Shown one piece after another: positions 19,087 through 28,301 of a stretch of DNA of 64,000 nucleotides (within the stretch, counting starts at the first letter, position 1; each line of letters starts with the position of its first letter). The notes below the pieces were generated by a model. It did not search any database. It had not been told where the DNA came from and was given only the letters and a program-made list of their open reading frames with translations. The DNA lies in the NCBI GenBank assembly GCA_049610385.1, contig JBMYZL010000004.1:84580-148579 (forward strand), read 5' to 3'. This DNA is from JBMYZL01 sp049610385 (GTDB taxonomy: Bacteria; Bacteroidota; Bacteroidia; Flavobacteriales_D; Sanyastnellaceae). The position numbers were made by a program, and so were the translations under genes.

Positions 19087-20569
19087 TCAGGTAGACTCAA
19101 GAGCCGAGCCTTCATTGGGTATGGCGCTGGTTCCTGTCGGGTTTCTCATTGCATTGCTGGCGGCTGACGTTTGGGCTTTTGGGGAGGACAGTTCATATGG
19201 TCCCAATCAGATGGCCATGTTAATGACCGCCTTGCTCGCTGGGGGCTTGGGCATGTGGCGGCATGGCACCGCTTGGGCTGACATTCGCGAAGCCATTGCA
19301 AAGAACATTTCCACGACCACGGAGGCTTTGCTCATCCTGTTGTTGATCGGGGCACTCTCTGGCACTTGGTTGGTCGCTGGCATCATCCCTGCCTTCATCC
19401 ATTATGGGCTTCAATTGCTCGATCCGTCATGGTTCCTGCTCGCAGCCTGCCTCATTTGTGCCGCCTTGTCTCTGGCCACGGGTTCGTCATGGGGGACAGT
19501 TGGAACTGTGGGCGTCGCACTGGTTGGCATTGGAACAGCTTTGGGCATTTCAACCGGCTGGGTGGCAGGAGCCATCATTTCTGGCGCCTATTTCGGAGAC
19601 AAGCTGTCGCCTCTGAGCGACACCACGAACATTGCACCAGCTGTGGCGGGGACAGACTTGTTTACACACATCCGGTACATGTTGTACACGACTATACCCA
19701 GTTTTGCCATTGCGTTGCTCGTCTTTTTGATCGCAGGCCTTGGAGCGCACCAATTCAGTGGCGAGGTCAATGCGGGACTTGCGGACGAGGTTGGATCGGC
19801 CATCACCCGTGCATTCGACATCCATCTTGGGCTCTTTTTGGCCCCCTTGGCCGTGATTGTGATGATTGCCAAAAAAGTACCTGCAGCCCCTGCCCTGTTC
19901 ATCGGGGTCCTCTTGGGAGGAATAACTGCATGGTGGGTTCAGCCACATCAGCTCGCCGCAGTCAGTGGAGCAAATTCCTTGGATGCCAAAAGCTTGTATC
20001 AAGGATTGTTTCAAGCCATGGCTTTGGACAGTGCTGTGGTCACTGGCAACCCGTTAGCGGATGACTTGCTGAGTTCGGGCGGCATGGCTGGAATGCTGAA
20101 TACCGTTTGGCTCATTCTTTGTGCAATGACATTTGGGGCCACGATGCAAGCGACAGGCATGTTGGGCGCGATTTCAAACGCGATGCTTCGCGGGGTCTCG
20201 AATACATTCGGCCTTGTGTCACGCGTGAGCGGTACTTGCTTGGCCTTCAATATTCTCACCGCAGACCAATACCTGGCCATTGTGATTCCAGGGAACATGT
20301 ACAAGGAGAGTTTTGAAAACCAGGGGCTTGCGCCCGAAAACCTCAGCCGAACGTTGGAGGATACCGGAACGGTGACCAGCGTTTTGATTCCATGGAATAC
20401 TTGTGGAGTCGCACAGGCTGGCATCCTGGGCGTGTCCACTTGGACGTATCTTCCTTATTGTATTTTCAATTGGGTCAGCCCCATGACAACCTTAGCTGTG
20501 GCCGCCTTGGGCTGGAAGGTTCGCAAGACGGTTCAACCAGCGAAAACTTCTGCAGCCACCCGCGGTTAA
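19079..20569 (+). CDS. nhaC: NhaC-family Na+/H+ antiporter
   Basis: An integral membrane protein with about 11-12 hydrophobic segments, predicted to exchange Na+ for H+. Family motifs include ATGSSWGTVGTVGVALVGIG, GAIISGAYFGDKLSPLSDTT and ISNAMLRGVSNTFGL, consistent with NhaC. The GTG at 19079 overlaps yajC by 8 nt and gives 496 residues; an ATG at 19121 (MALVPVGFLI) would begin right before the first membrane segment and is an equally plausible start. A sodium antiporter fits a marine lifestyle. Confidence 0.88.
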   Translation: MVNQVDSRAEPSLGMALVPVGFLIALLAADVWAFGEDSSYGPNQMAMLMTALLAGGLGMWRHGTAWADIREAIAKNISTTTEALLILLLIGALSGTWLVAGIIPAFIHYGLQLLDPSWFLLAACLICAALSLATGSSWGTVGTVGVALVGIGTALGISTGWVAGAIISGAYFGDKLSPLSDTTNIAPAVAGTDLFTHIRYMLYTTIPSFAIALLVFLIAGLGAHQFSGEVNAGLADEVGSAITRAFDIHLGLFLAPLAVIVMIAKKVPAAPALFIGVLLGGITAWWVQPHQLAAVSGANSLDAKSLYQGLFQAMALDSAVVTGNPLADDLLSSGGMAGMLNTVWLILCAMTFGATMQATGMLGAISNAMLRGVSNTFGLVSRVSGTCLAFNILTADQYLAIVIPGNMYKESFENQGLAPENLSRTLEDTGTVTSVLIPWNTCGVAQAGILGVSTWTYLPYCIFNWVSPMTTLAVAALGWKVRKTVQPAKTSAATRG

Positions 20570-20575
20570 TTCAAT

Positions 20576-23437
20576 ATGAATTCGTCGCATCAGGAAAGGC
20601 ATGATTCCGAAGTTGTTGAATCTGAACTGCGGATCCACGGCGCTCGGGAACACAACTTGGCAGACATCGACCTGACCCTCCCGCGCAATGCCCTGATCGT
20701 TTTCACCGGGGTGAGTGGCAGTGGGAAATCATCTTTGGCTTTTGATACCATTTACGCAGAAGGTTCAAGAAGGTATCTAGAAACGTTTTCCGCTTATGCC
20801 CGACAATTCATCGGGGGACTCGAAAGACCTGATGTGGATCAAATCACAGGCCTCAGTCCGGTCATTTCCATTGAACAGAAAACAGTCAGCCGAAATCCAC
20901 GCTCCACCGTCGGCACCATCACCGAACTGCATGATTTCTTAAGACTTGCTTACGCAAGGGCCGCCGATGCGTTCTCCTTGGAGACAAATGAACCCATGGT
21001 TCGGTTTTCAGATGAAGAAATAGTCGCTCGCATCCTGGCTGAATTCCATGGACAAAAGATTATGATGTGTGCTCCACTTGTGCGGGGACGCAAAGGCCAT
21101 TATCGAGAGTTGTTCGAACAAATCATGCGACAGGGATACGTTCGTGCACGTGTGGACGGAGAGGTGGTTGAATTGGAGCCAGGCCATCGTGTGGATCGAT
21201 ACAAAATACACGACATCGAAGCCATTGTGGATCGGCTTGCTGTCCGCCTGGATGATGAACAACGCCTCCTTCGATCGGTCAGGACAGCTTTGCAAATGGG
21301 CAAAGGGTCAATGGGTGTCCTCACCATGAATGGCGGTGAAATGCGGCATTTCAGTCGCAATTTGATGTGTCCTACCTCTGGGTTGGCATATCCGGACCCA
21401 GAACCCAATTTGTTCTCCTTCAACTCGCCGTACGGCGCTTGCGACACATGCAACGGTTTGGGTCAGGTGGCTGAGGTTTCAGAAGAGCTGCTTTTCCCGG
21501 ATACCAAACGCAGTGTCAAACAAGGTGGCATTGCACCGCTTGGGGAATTGAAGGACACCCGCACATTTGCAGTGGTCGAAGCACTCATCAATGCCCATGG
21601 GTTGAAAATGACAACGCCCATTGCTGAATTTCCGGATTCCTTGAAATCCGCCATTTTGTATGGATCCGACCGAGACATTCAACTCAAAGACCGTGCTGGT
21701 GTGCGCGGCAAAAAAGTATCCTTTGACGGGATCATTTCTACCATCGAAATGGCTGCGCAACGATCCAGCAGCAAACCACTCAAACGATGGGCATTGTCTT
21801 TTATGCACAAAAAGACATGTCCAAGCTGTTCTGGTGCAAGGCTCAAGCCCATTTCACTGCAATTCAGGCTGGGTGGAAAAGACATTTCTGATTTGGGCAG
21901 GATGAGTCTGGGGGATTTGGGCCAATTCATGGAAAACCTGCCTCGAGAACTCAATGAAAGACAACAATTGATTCTCAGGGAACCCATCAAAGAAATTCAA
22001 GCGCGTTTGGGGTTTCTCTTGGATGTTGGACTCCATTATCTCTCCTTAGATCGTCCCGCGAGAAGTCTCTCTGGAGGAGAAGCCCAAAGGATTCGCTTGG
22101 CCACCCAAATCGGGAGTCAACTCACTGAAGTCCTTTACATCTTGGACGAACCCAGCATTGGTCTCCACTCCCGTGACAATGCCAAATTGATTCGGAGCCT
22201 TCAACAATTGCGGGACACCGGAAACACCGTCATCGTTGTTGAGCATGATGAGGAAATGATGCGGGCATCCGATTACCTCGTCGACATTGGACCCGGCGCT
22301 GGCGTGAATGGCGGCAAAATCGTTCTGTCCGGTCCGCCAGAATTGCACTTGAGGTCGAGCCACAGTTTGACTGCCGCTTACCTCAATGGTCAACAGTGCA
22401 TTCAAGTACCCGAAAAAAGGAGGAAAGGCAACCGAAAGAAGTTGAGTCTTCTTGGGGCCACAGGCCACAACCTCAAATCTGTGGATTTGAAATTGCCATT
22501 GGGCTGCTTGATCGGCATCAGCGGCGTGAGTGGCAGTGGCAAGAGCACGTTGGTCAACCAAACATTACATCCGGCATTGCACAACCACTATTTCGAAGCG
22601 ACCCGGACCCCACTGCCCTTCAAAAAGATTCGGGGATTGGAGCATCTTGACAAAATCATTGCGATTGATCAAAGCCCCATTGGCCGGACGCCCCGTTCAA
22701 ATCCCGCCACCTACACGGGCGTTTTCAGCGAAATCAGGAATTTGTTCACCAAGCTGCCAGAGGCTGCCATTCGTGGTTACAAGCCGGGCCGATTCAGTTT
22801 CAATGTATCAGGCGGACGTTGTGAGGATTGCAAAGGGGCTGGAACCCGTACGATTGAGATGAATTTCCTGCCTGATGTGCACGTGAAATGCGAAACGTGT
22901 GGGGGAAAGCGCTACAACAGAGAAACCCTCGAAGTCCGCTACCGAGGCAAATCCATTGCTGATATTTTGGACATGACCATCGATGATGCGGTCGGCTTCT
23001 TCGATGCATTTCCCAAACTCAAACGGATCACCAAGACCTTACAAGATGTCGGCTTGGGGTATATCCGTTTGGGGCAACAATCAACAACATTATCCGGTGG
23101 AGAAGCACAACGAGTCAAGCTGGCCGCGGAACTGGCACGCGTAGGCACCGGAAACACGATTTACATATTGGATGAACCCACCACCGGTTTGCACTTCCAA
23201 GACGTTCAGATGCTCATCAATGTATTGCAGCGACTGGTCAATTCCGGCAACACTGTCGTCGTGATTGAACACAATTTGGATGTCTTGAAGGTGGTCGACC
23301 ACCTTGTGGATATCGGTCCTGAAGGCGGAGCCGCTGGCGGACAAATCGTGGTCCAAGGAACACCCGAAGAGGTTGCTGATGCAGAGCTGAGTGCCACAGC
23401 CCCATTTCTGAAGAAGACACTTCTTGGCTTATCTTGA
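20576..23437 (+). CDS. uvrA: Excinuclease ABC subunit A
   Basis: The damage-recognition ATPase of nucleotide excision repair. The 953-residue protein has two ABC modules: Walker A GVSGSGKSSL near 45-54 and GVSGSGKSTL in the second half, signatures LSGGEAQRIRLA and LSGGEAQRVKLA, and Walker B YILDEPSIGLH and YILDEPTTGLH. Zinc sites are CPSCSGARL and CEDCKGAG...CETCGGKR; the first zinc module is degenerate (CPTSG rather than CPxC) with CDTCNG, as in some Bacteroidota. Begins 6 nt after nhaC. Its stop TGA overlaps a possible TTG start of the next gene. Confidence 0.96.
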   Translation: MNSSHQERHDSEVVESELRIHGAREHNLADIDLTLPRNALIVFTGVSGSGKSSLAFDTIYAEGSRRYLETFSAYARQFIGGLERPDVDQITGLSPVISIEQKTVSRNPRSTVGTITELHDFLRLAYARAADAFSLETNEPMVRFSDEEIVARILAEFHGQKIMMCAPLVRGRKGHYRELFEQIMRQGYVRARVDGEVVELEPGHRVDRYKIHDIEAIVDRLAVRLDDEQRLLRSVRTALQMGKGSMGVLTMNGGEMRHFSRNLMCPTSGLAYPDPEPNLFSFNSPYGACDTCNGLGQVAEVSEELLFPDTKRSVKQGGIAPLGELKDTRTFAVVEALINAHGLKMTTPIAEFPDSLKSAILYGSDRDIQLKDRAGVRGKKVSFDGIISTIEMAAQRSSSKPLKRWALSFMHKKTCPSCSGARLKPISLQFRLGGKDISDLGRMSLGDLGQFMENLPRELNERQQLILREPIKEIQARLGFLLDVGLHYLSLDRPARSLSGGEAQRIRLATQIGSQLTEVLYILDEPSIGLHSRDNAKLIRSLQQLRDTGNTVIVVEHDEEMMRASDYLVDIGPGAGVNGGKIVLSGPPELHLRSSHSLTAAYLNGQQCIQVPEKRRKGNRKKLSLLGATGHNLKSVDLKLPLGCLIGISGVSGSGKSTLVNQTLHPALHNHYFEATRTPLPFKKIRGLEHLDKIIAIDQSPIGRTPRSNPATYTGVFSEIRNLFTKLPEAAIRGYKPGRFSFNVSGGRCEDCKGAGTRTIEMNFLPDVHVKCETCGGKRYNRETLEVRYRGKSIADILDMTIDDAVGFFDAFPKLKRITKTLQDVGLGYIRLGQQSTTLSGGEAQRVKLAAELARVGTGNTIYILDEPTTGLHFQDVQMLINVLQRLVNSGNTVVVIEHNLDVLKVVDHLVDIGPEGGAAGGQIVVQGTPEEVADAELSATAPFLKKTLLGLS

Positions 23438-23454
23438 CCCCTCAGCGATTTGCG

Positions 23455-24132
23455 ATGAAACAAAGAGATTGGAACGAAATCAAGACCAATGACAGTTGGT
23501 CGATCTTCAAAATCATGGGGGAATTCGTCAGGGGATTTGAAACCTTGCAACGAATTGGCCCTTGCATCAGCATCTACGGTTCTGCCAGAACCGGACCGGA
23601 CACCGAAGTCTACAAACAAGCCCGAGCGGTCGGCAAGGCCCTATCGGAACGTGGTTATGGCGTCATCACTGGCGGTGGCCCCGGGGTCATGGAGGCCGGC
23701 AATCGTGGCGCTCATGATGTCGGAGGGACCTCTGTTGGATTGAACATCGAGTTGCCCTTTGAGCAGCACAACAACCCCTACATCGATGATGACAAGTCCA
23801 TCGATTTTGATTACTTCTTTGTACGCAAGGTGATGTTTGTCAAGTATTCACAGGGGTTTGTGGTGATGCCTGGGGGATTTGGCACCATGGATGAGTTGTT
23901 TGAAGCTTTGACGCTCGTTCAAACCGCAAAAGTGGACCCTGTGCCCATCATCCTTTACGACAGTGAATTCTGGGCCGGGCTTGTAGATTGGCTCAAGCAA
24001 ATCATGATGACCAAGTACCGCACAATCAGTCCTGGGGACCCCGATTTGATGCATTTGTGTGATACACCAGAAGAAGTGGTGAAAGTCATTGATGACTACT
24101 ACGCCAAGTCACTGCTTCGTCCGAATTTCTAA
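23455..24132 (+). CDS. LOG-family (TIGR00730) nucleotide-binding protein
   Basis: A Rossmann-like protein related to cytokinin-activating LOG phosphoribohydrolases; bacterial members hydrolyse nucleoside monophosphates. The two diagnostic motifs are present: GGGPGVMEAGNRGA and PGGFGTMDELFEALT, the PGGxGTxxE signature. Start placed at the ATG at 23455 (MKQRDWNEIK, 225 residues); a TTG at 23434 overlapping the uvrA stop would add 7 residues. The natural substrate is unknown. The last gene before the htpG promoter region. Confidence 0.88.
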   Translation: MKQRDWNEIKTNDSWSIFKIMGEFVRGFETLQRIGPCISIYGSARTGPDTEVYKQARAVGKALSERGYGVITGGGPGVMEAGNRGAHDVGGTSVGLNIELPFEQHNNPYIDDDKSIDFDYFFVRKVMFVKYSQGFVVMPGGFGTMDELFEALTLVQTAKVDPVPIILYDSEFWAGLVDWLKQIMMTKYRTISPGDPDLMHLCDTPEEVVKVIDDYYAKSLLRPNF

Positions 24133-24194
24133 TTCACCCGACATCCTGTCAGAATCCGTGCGGCCTCAATTGTCAGGATGGCAGTTGTTTCGCT

Positions 24195-24210
24195 TTGGCA
24201 CATCCCTTGC
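24195..24210 (+). promoter_or_regulatory. Putative sigma-54 (RpoN) promoter for htpG
   Basis: TTGGCAC, five bases, then TTGC matches the sigma-54 -24/-12 consensus with the strict GG-N10-GC spacing (GG at 24197-24198, GC at 24209-24210). Expected start near 24222, giving a leader of about 13 nt before the htpG ATG at 24235. No TAnnTTTG box is present in this 102-nt intergenic region. A sigma-54 activator-binding site could not be identified. Confidence 0.45.
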
Positions 24211-24234
24211 CTTGTCTTGGTTAAAACCAGAACC

Positions 24235-26139
24235 ATGCAACAAGGAAGCATCAATGTGCAAACGGAAAACATTTTTCCAATCATCAAAAAATTTCTCTAC
24301 AGCGATCACGAGATTTTCCTGAGAGAATTGGTTTCCAACGCAGTAGATGCCACTCAAAAGCGCATCACATTGGCCAAACTTGGCGAAATTTCCGCCATCC
24401 CGGAAGGGGAAAACACCCAAATTGATTTGATTCTCGATGAGGAGAACAAAACCTTGACCATCCGCGACCGAGGTGTAGGAATGACGGCAGAAGAAGTCGA
24501 CAAATACATCAACCAAATTGCTTTTTCGGGCGCAACAGAGTTTCTCGATAAGTACAAGGGTGATGAAGCGAAAACAGCCATCATCGGCCATTTTGGCTTG
24601 GGTTTTTACTCTGCGTTTATGGTGGCCAAACAGGTCGAAATCATCAGCTTGAGTCAGAAAGAAGGCAGTCAAGCCGTACGATGGAGTTGTGACGGTTCGC
24701 CAAACTATACCATCGATGTTGCTGACAAAACTGAAGCGGGCACGGACATCATTTTGCACATCGCTGAAGACAGTGAAGAATTTGTAGACAAGAACCGCCT
24801 CGAAGGCATCTTGAACAAATACTGCAAGTTTATGCCGGTGGAAATTGTTTTTGGTACCCGAAGCAAATGGGAAGATCACCCAGACGGCAAGAAAGACAAA
24901 GATGGAAATGTGGAGCGTGTCGAGGTGGAGGAACCCAACATCATCAACAAAACGGTTCCTGCTTGGTCAAAAGCGCCCACGGATTTGACGGATGAGGATT
25001 ACAGCGCCTTTTACAAGGACTTGTATCCCATGAATTTCGAAGATCCCCTGTTCCATATCCACCTCAATGTGGATTATCCCTTCAATTTGACGGGCATCTT
25101 GTATTTCCCGCAACTAAAAAAGGAAATGGAATTGAGGAGGGATAAGATTCATCTGTATTCCAACCAAGTGTTCATCACCGACAACGTGGAGAACATCGTC
25201 CCCGACTTCTTGACCTTGCTCCACGGTGTCATCGACTCTCCCGACATTCCTTTGAATGTATCCCGTTCTTATCTACAAGAAGATGGCAATGTGAAAAAAA
25301 TCAGCGGTCACATCTCGAAAAAGGTGGCTGACAAATTGGCCTCGATGTTCAAAAAGGACCGGGAGACTTTCGAAAAACAATGGGATGATCTCCGCATCTT
25401 TATCGAGTATGGCATGCTGACGGATGACAAGTTTTTGGATCGTGCGAAGAAATTTTTGCTCTTCAAAGACACCGAGGGACAGTGCCATACATACGAAGAG
25501 TTGTTGGCCTTGGTGGGTGAAACCCAAAAGGACAAGAACAACAAAATCGTGTTGCCGTACACGGCGGATGCAAAATCTCAGCATGGCTATGTCAATGCCG
25601 CAACTGATCGTGGATACAAGGTGTTGGTGATGGAGGGACCTTTGGCCTCACATGTCGTTCAGAAATTGGAAGAAGCATACAGCGACATCCAATTTAAGCG
25701 TGTGGATTCCGAGGTGGCCGATAAGCTCATCGAAACGGAAGAAACATCGAGCAGCGCGCTGGATGAAAACCAAGAGGAAATCTTGAAGCCCATCCTTGAA
25801 GGCGCTTTTCCGGGGGAAACGTACAAGATCAAATTTGAAGCGATGTCTCCCACTGCAGCACCTTTGACCATTACCCAGTCTGAGTTCATGCGACGCATGA
25901 AAGAGCAACAAGCCGTAGGAGGCGGCGGATTCCAAATGTTTGGGGCACTGCCCGACAGTTATGATGTGGTGGTCAACGCCAATCATCCACTTGCACAAAA
26001 ATTGCTTGCTGAAAGTGATGAAAGCAAAAAGGGAGAAATCGCAAAGCGCGCTGCGAACTTGGCACGCCTTTCCCAAGGTTTGCTTGAAGGTGAAGAGTTG
26101 ACTTCCTTCATTGCGGAGGGATATGCTGAATTGGCGTGA
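24235..26139 (+). CDS. htpG: Chaperone HtpG (Hsp90)
   Basis: The bacterial Hsp90, an ATP-driven dimeric chaperone. Start at 24235 (MQQGSINVQTENIF), giving 634 residues; the longer frame from 24178 overlaps the promoter-like region and lacks homology. The N-terminal GHKL ATPase is intact: ELVSNAVDATQKR, IRDRGVGMTAEEV, and GHFGLGFYSAFMVA. Middle-domain SRSYLQEDGNVKKI and a C-terminal dimerisation domain follow. The next gene starts inside its stop codon region (GTG at 26136). Confidence 0.96.
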   Translation: MQQGSINVQTENIFPIIKKFLYSDHEIFLRELVSNAVDATQKRITLAKLGEISAIPEGENTQIDLILDEENKTLTIRDRGVGMTAEEVDKYINQIAFSGATEFLDKYKGDEAKTAIIGHFGLGFYSAFMVAKQVEIISLSQKEGSQAVRWSCDGSPNYTIDVADKTEAGTDIILHIAEDSEEFVDKNRLEGILNKYCKFMPVEIVFGTRSKWEDHPDGKKDKDGNVERVEVEEPNIINKTVPAWSKAPTDLTDEDYSAFYKDLYPMNFEDPLFHIHLNVDYPFNLTGILYFPQLKKEMELRRDKIHLYSNQVFITDNVENIVPDFLTLLHGVIDSPDIPLNVSRSYLQEDGNVKKISGHISKKVADKLASMFKKDRETFEKQWDDLRIFIEYGMLTDDKFLDRAKKFLLFKDTEGQCHTYEELLALVGETQKDKNNKIVLPYTADAKSQHGYVNAATDRGYKVLVMEGPLASHVVQKLEEAYSDIQFKRVDSEVADKLIETEETSSSALDENQEEILKPILEGAFPGETYKIKFEAMSPTAAPLTITQSEFMRRMKEQQAVGGGGFQMFGALPDSYDVVVNANHPLAQKLLAESDESKKGEIAKRAANLARLSQGLLEGEELTSFIAEGYAELA

Positions 26140-26885
26140 GCCGCTACGGCGCTTGGATCGGAGGAGCCATCGGTTGGGCCTTGGGGGGGCCAATCGGTGG
26201 CCTCTTGGGCTTTGCTTTTGGAAAAATGTTCACGGACGAAAGCTTTTCTTCCGGCACAACCAACCCTTCTTTTCAATCCACAAACCCGCATCGTCGAAAA
26301 ACCGGTTCAGGTGACTTCGCGGCTGCCTTGTTGGTGCTGAGTGCAGCCGTCATGAAGGCTGACGACAAAGTGATGCGTTCAGAACTGGATTTTGTCAAAC
26401 AGTTTCTGAAGCAAAATTTCGGGAACGCGCAAGCGGAACAATTGGTGCAAATGCTGAAGCAGATGCTCCAACAACCCATTTCCGTGCGTGAAGTAGCGGA
26501 GCAAATTCGTTTCAACATGGAGCATCCCAAAAGGCTGCTGTTGCTCCAATATCTCTATGGCATTGCGAAAGCGGATGGTCATGTCCATACCCAAGAGATT
26601 GAAATCATCCGTCGAATTGCCAAATGGTTGGACATTTCCGAGCCAGATCGCAAGAGCATTGAAGAAATGTTTTCGACGCAAACCATGGACCCCTACAAGG
26701 TTTTGGAAATTTCGGCGGATGCCAGTGACGCCGAAGTGAAAAAAGCCTACCGAAAACTAGCCGTGAAATTCCACCCGGACAAGGTCATGGATTTGGGGGA
26801 GCTACACAAAAAGCAGGCGAAAGAACGATTCCTAGCATTGCAAGAAGCATACGAGCGCATCAAAAAAGAACGAAATTTCAAGTGA
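26136..26885 (+). CDS. TerB-like and DnaJ-domain protein (DjlA-like co-chaperone)
   Basis: 249 residues. A Gly-rich N-terminal hydrophobic stretch (IGGAIGWALGGPIGGLLGFAF, about 8-28) could insert in the membrane; a TerB-like helical domain spans about 60-170; the C-terminal J-domain spans about 187-249 with the Hsp70-activating HPD in KFHPDKV. This is the DjlA-type layout. GTG start overlapping the htpG stop makes a chaperone operon, so it probably recruits DnaK to membrane-associated substrates (inference). No dnaK in the window. Confidence 0.88.
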   Translation: MSRYGAWIGGAIGWALGGPIGGLLGFAFGKMFTDESFSSGTTNPSFQSTNPHRRKTGSGDFAAALLVLSAAVMKADDKVMRSELDFVKQFLKQNFGNAQAEQLVQMLKQMLQQPISVREVAEQIRFNMEHPKRLLLLQYLYGIAKADGHVHTQEIEIIRRIAKWLDISEPDRKSIEEMFSTQTMDPYKVLEISADASDAEVKKAYRKLAVKFHPDKVMDLGELHKKQAKERFLALQEAYERIKKERNFK

Positions 26886-26913
26886 GAAGCACCCTTTTGA
26901 ACCGAATCTCTGC

Positions 26914-28098
26914 TCAATTCACATCGGTGGTGGTGTAAATGTAGTGGGTCCAAACACCCCCCAACACCAGAAAGAGATTCGCAAAACCAAGAGGTCCCCT
27001 GTGCTCCAAAAATCCCCCCCACTCCGCACCCCATAGATCTGGTGAGGCCAAGGCATAAGGAACCATCAACAGGGCAAAAACACCCGTGATCAACCAGCGG
27101 TTCCATTTGGGCAGTTTTTTCCAGAACGTATTGCTCGTAATCACTACGCACCACCAAGCCAACCACGGAAACGAAAACATGAAATGCTCCGTGTCGGTCA
27201 ACACCAAATTGGGAATGATGCCAATCAGAACAAACACCTCGCAGGCTTCAGTATGCATCCCCACTCCTTTCTGACGACCTATCCAGAAAATGAGCATGCC
27301 CATAACCACCAGCGGCGGAATCCATTTTAAACCAGCATTGTTGGCCCATCCAACGAGGCCAGAAAGCGTGTTGAAAGATGTAACATGTGCAGAATTGTGT
27401 GCGAGAAGTGCGCCTGCCCAGTCGTACAAGTCTTTGGCTGAAGCTTCCACCCCCATCCAAAAGATCGGAATGCACAACAAGATCAGGCCCATGGCCAAAG
27501 TCCAAATCAAATATCGCTGGGGTCGTCGCCAGCCAAGCCACGGCAACAAAATGGCAAAGTGAGGTTTGAAAAGACAAATGGTGGAGAGCAACAAGCCGTA
27601 TTGGACGGCATGTCCGACTTCCCGTTTGGGCTTGCGGACGCCCTGCCACCAACAGAAAATTCCCATCAACAACATCCAATTGACATTGCCCAACAACAAT
27701 TCGCGGGACAAATGTTGCAAACACAAGAGGGCAAACAGGCCAAAAGTCCAAGCCGTGGGATGTCCGAGTCGCACCTGATCGAATCGCATCATTCGATACA
27801 CCGATGAGACCATTTTCGGAATCATCCAAACCATCGATGCGAGGAGCACGAGCAGATAAAATGAACTGCTCACCAACCACCCCAAGGGTTGGAGAAGCAC
27901 CCAAGGAACCAAGGCCGAAGGGGCATATTTGTAGAAACCCGAAGGCAAGCCGTAGGCCCGTCCGTAAGGATTTTCTCCATCCATCCAACGGCCTGCCGCT
28001 TCGAAATAGACTTGGAAATCCGCCATGCCCAACCGGCCATTCCAAGCATTCAAAAGCACGAATCCCCCAAGGCCCAAGGTGAGAATCACCCAGGCCAT
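26914..28098 (-). CDS. GT87-family (DUF2029) membrane glycosyltransferase
   Basis: A GT-C type polyprenyl-phosphate-sugar mannosyl/glycosyl transferase, about 394 residues and 9-10 membrane segments. The family motif DFQVYFEAAGRWMDGENPYG near the N-terminus contains the likely catalytic Asp. The start at 28098 (MAWVILTLGLGG) is conservative; TTG at 28137 and others upstream could extend it, since the frame is open to 28569. A TACCTTCG box at 28223-28230 would give a leader of over 80 nt. Acceptor and sugar are unknown. Converges on the DnaJ gene with a 28-nt gap. Confidence 0.78.
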   Translation of the reverse strand: MAWVILTLGLGGFVLLNAWNGRLGMADFQVYFEAAGRWMDGENPYGRAYGLPSGFYKYAPSALVPWVLLQPLGWLVSSSFYLLVLLASMVWMIPKMVSSVYRMMRFDQVRLGHPTAWTFGLFALLCLQHLSRELLLGNVNWMLLMGIFCWWQGVRKPKREVGHAVQYGLLLSTICLFKPHFAILLPWLGWRRPQRYLIWTLAMGLILLCIPIFWMGVEASAKDLYDWAGALLAHNSAHVTSFNTLSGLVGWANNAGLKWIPPLVVMGMLIFWIGRQKGVGMHTEACEVFVLIGIIPNLVLTDTEHFMFSFPWLAWWCVVITSNTFWKKLPKWNRWLITGVFALLMVPYALASPDLWGAEWGGFLEHRGPLGFANLFLVLGGVWTHYIYTTTDVN

Positions 28099-28275
28099 TC
28101 GCCTTCGAAGGTTGACATCACGACTGCCAAAACCCAACCTGTGAAAACGCGATGACGAATTGGAACGGGATGACGACAAAACAGGCTTGTTTTTGGGCTG
28201 CGAATTCTTGAGACGCGATGTGCGAAGGTACGTGGCCCTGAATTGCCGAAAATTATGGACTTGAAGCCTGGAATC

Positions 28276-28300
28276 CGTGAAATTTTGCAGAAATTTCACG
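28276..28300 (+). promoter_or_regulatory. Perfect 10-bp inverted repeat abutting a start codon
   Basis: The arms CGTGAAATTT (28276-28285) and AAATTTCACG (28291-28300) are fully complementary with a 5-nt spacer (TGCAG), and the ATG of the metalloprotease gene follows at 28302. It could be an operator or an mRNA hairpin blocking initiation. A GAAATTTC promoter-like 8-mer lies in the right arm, 4 nt before the ATG. Confidence 0.6.
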
Positions 28301-28301
28301 C

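Noticed and set aside
24178..24234. N-terminal extension of HtpG from 24178
   Set aside because: Covers the sigma-54-like promoter and adds residues that do not resemble HtpG.
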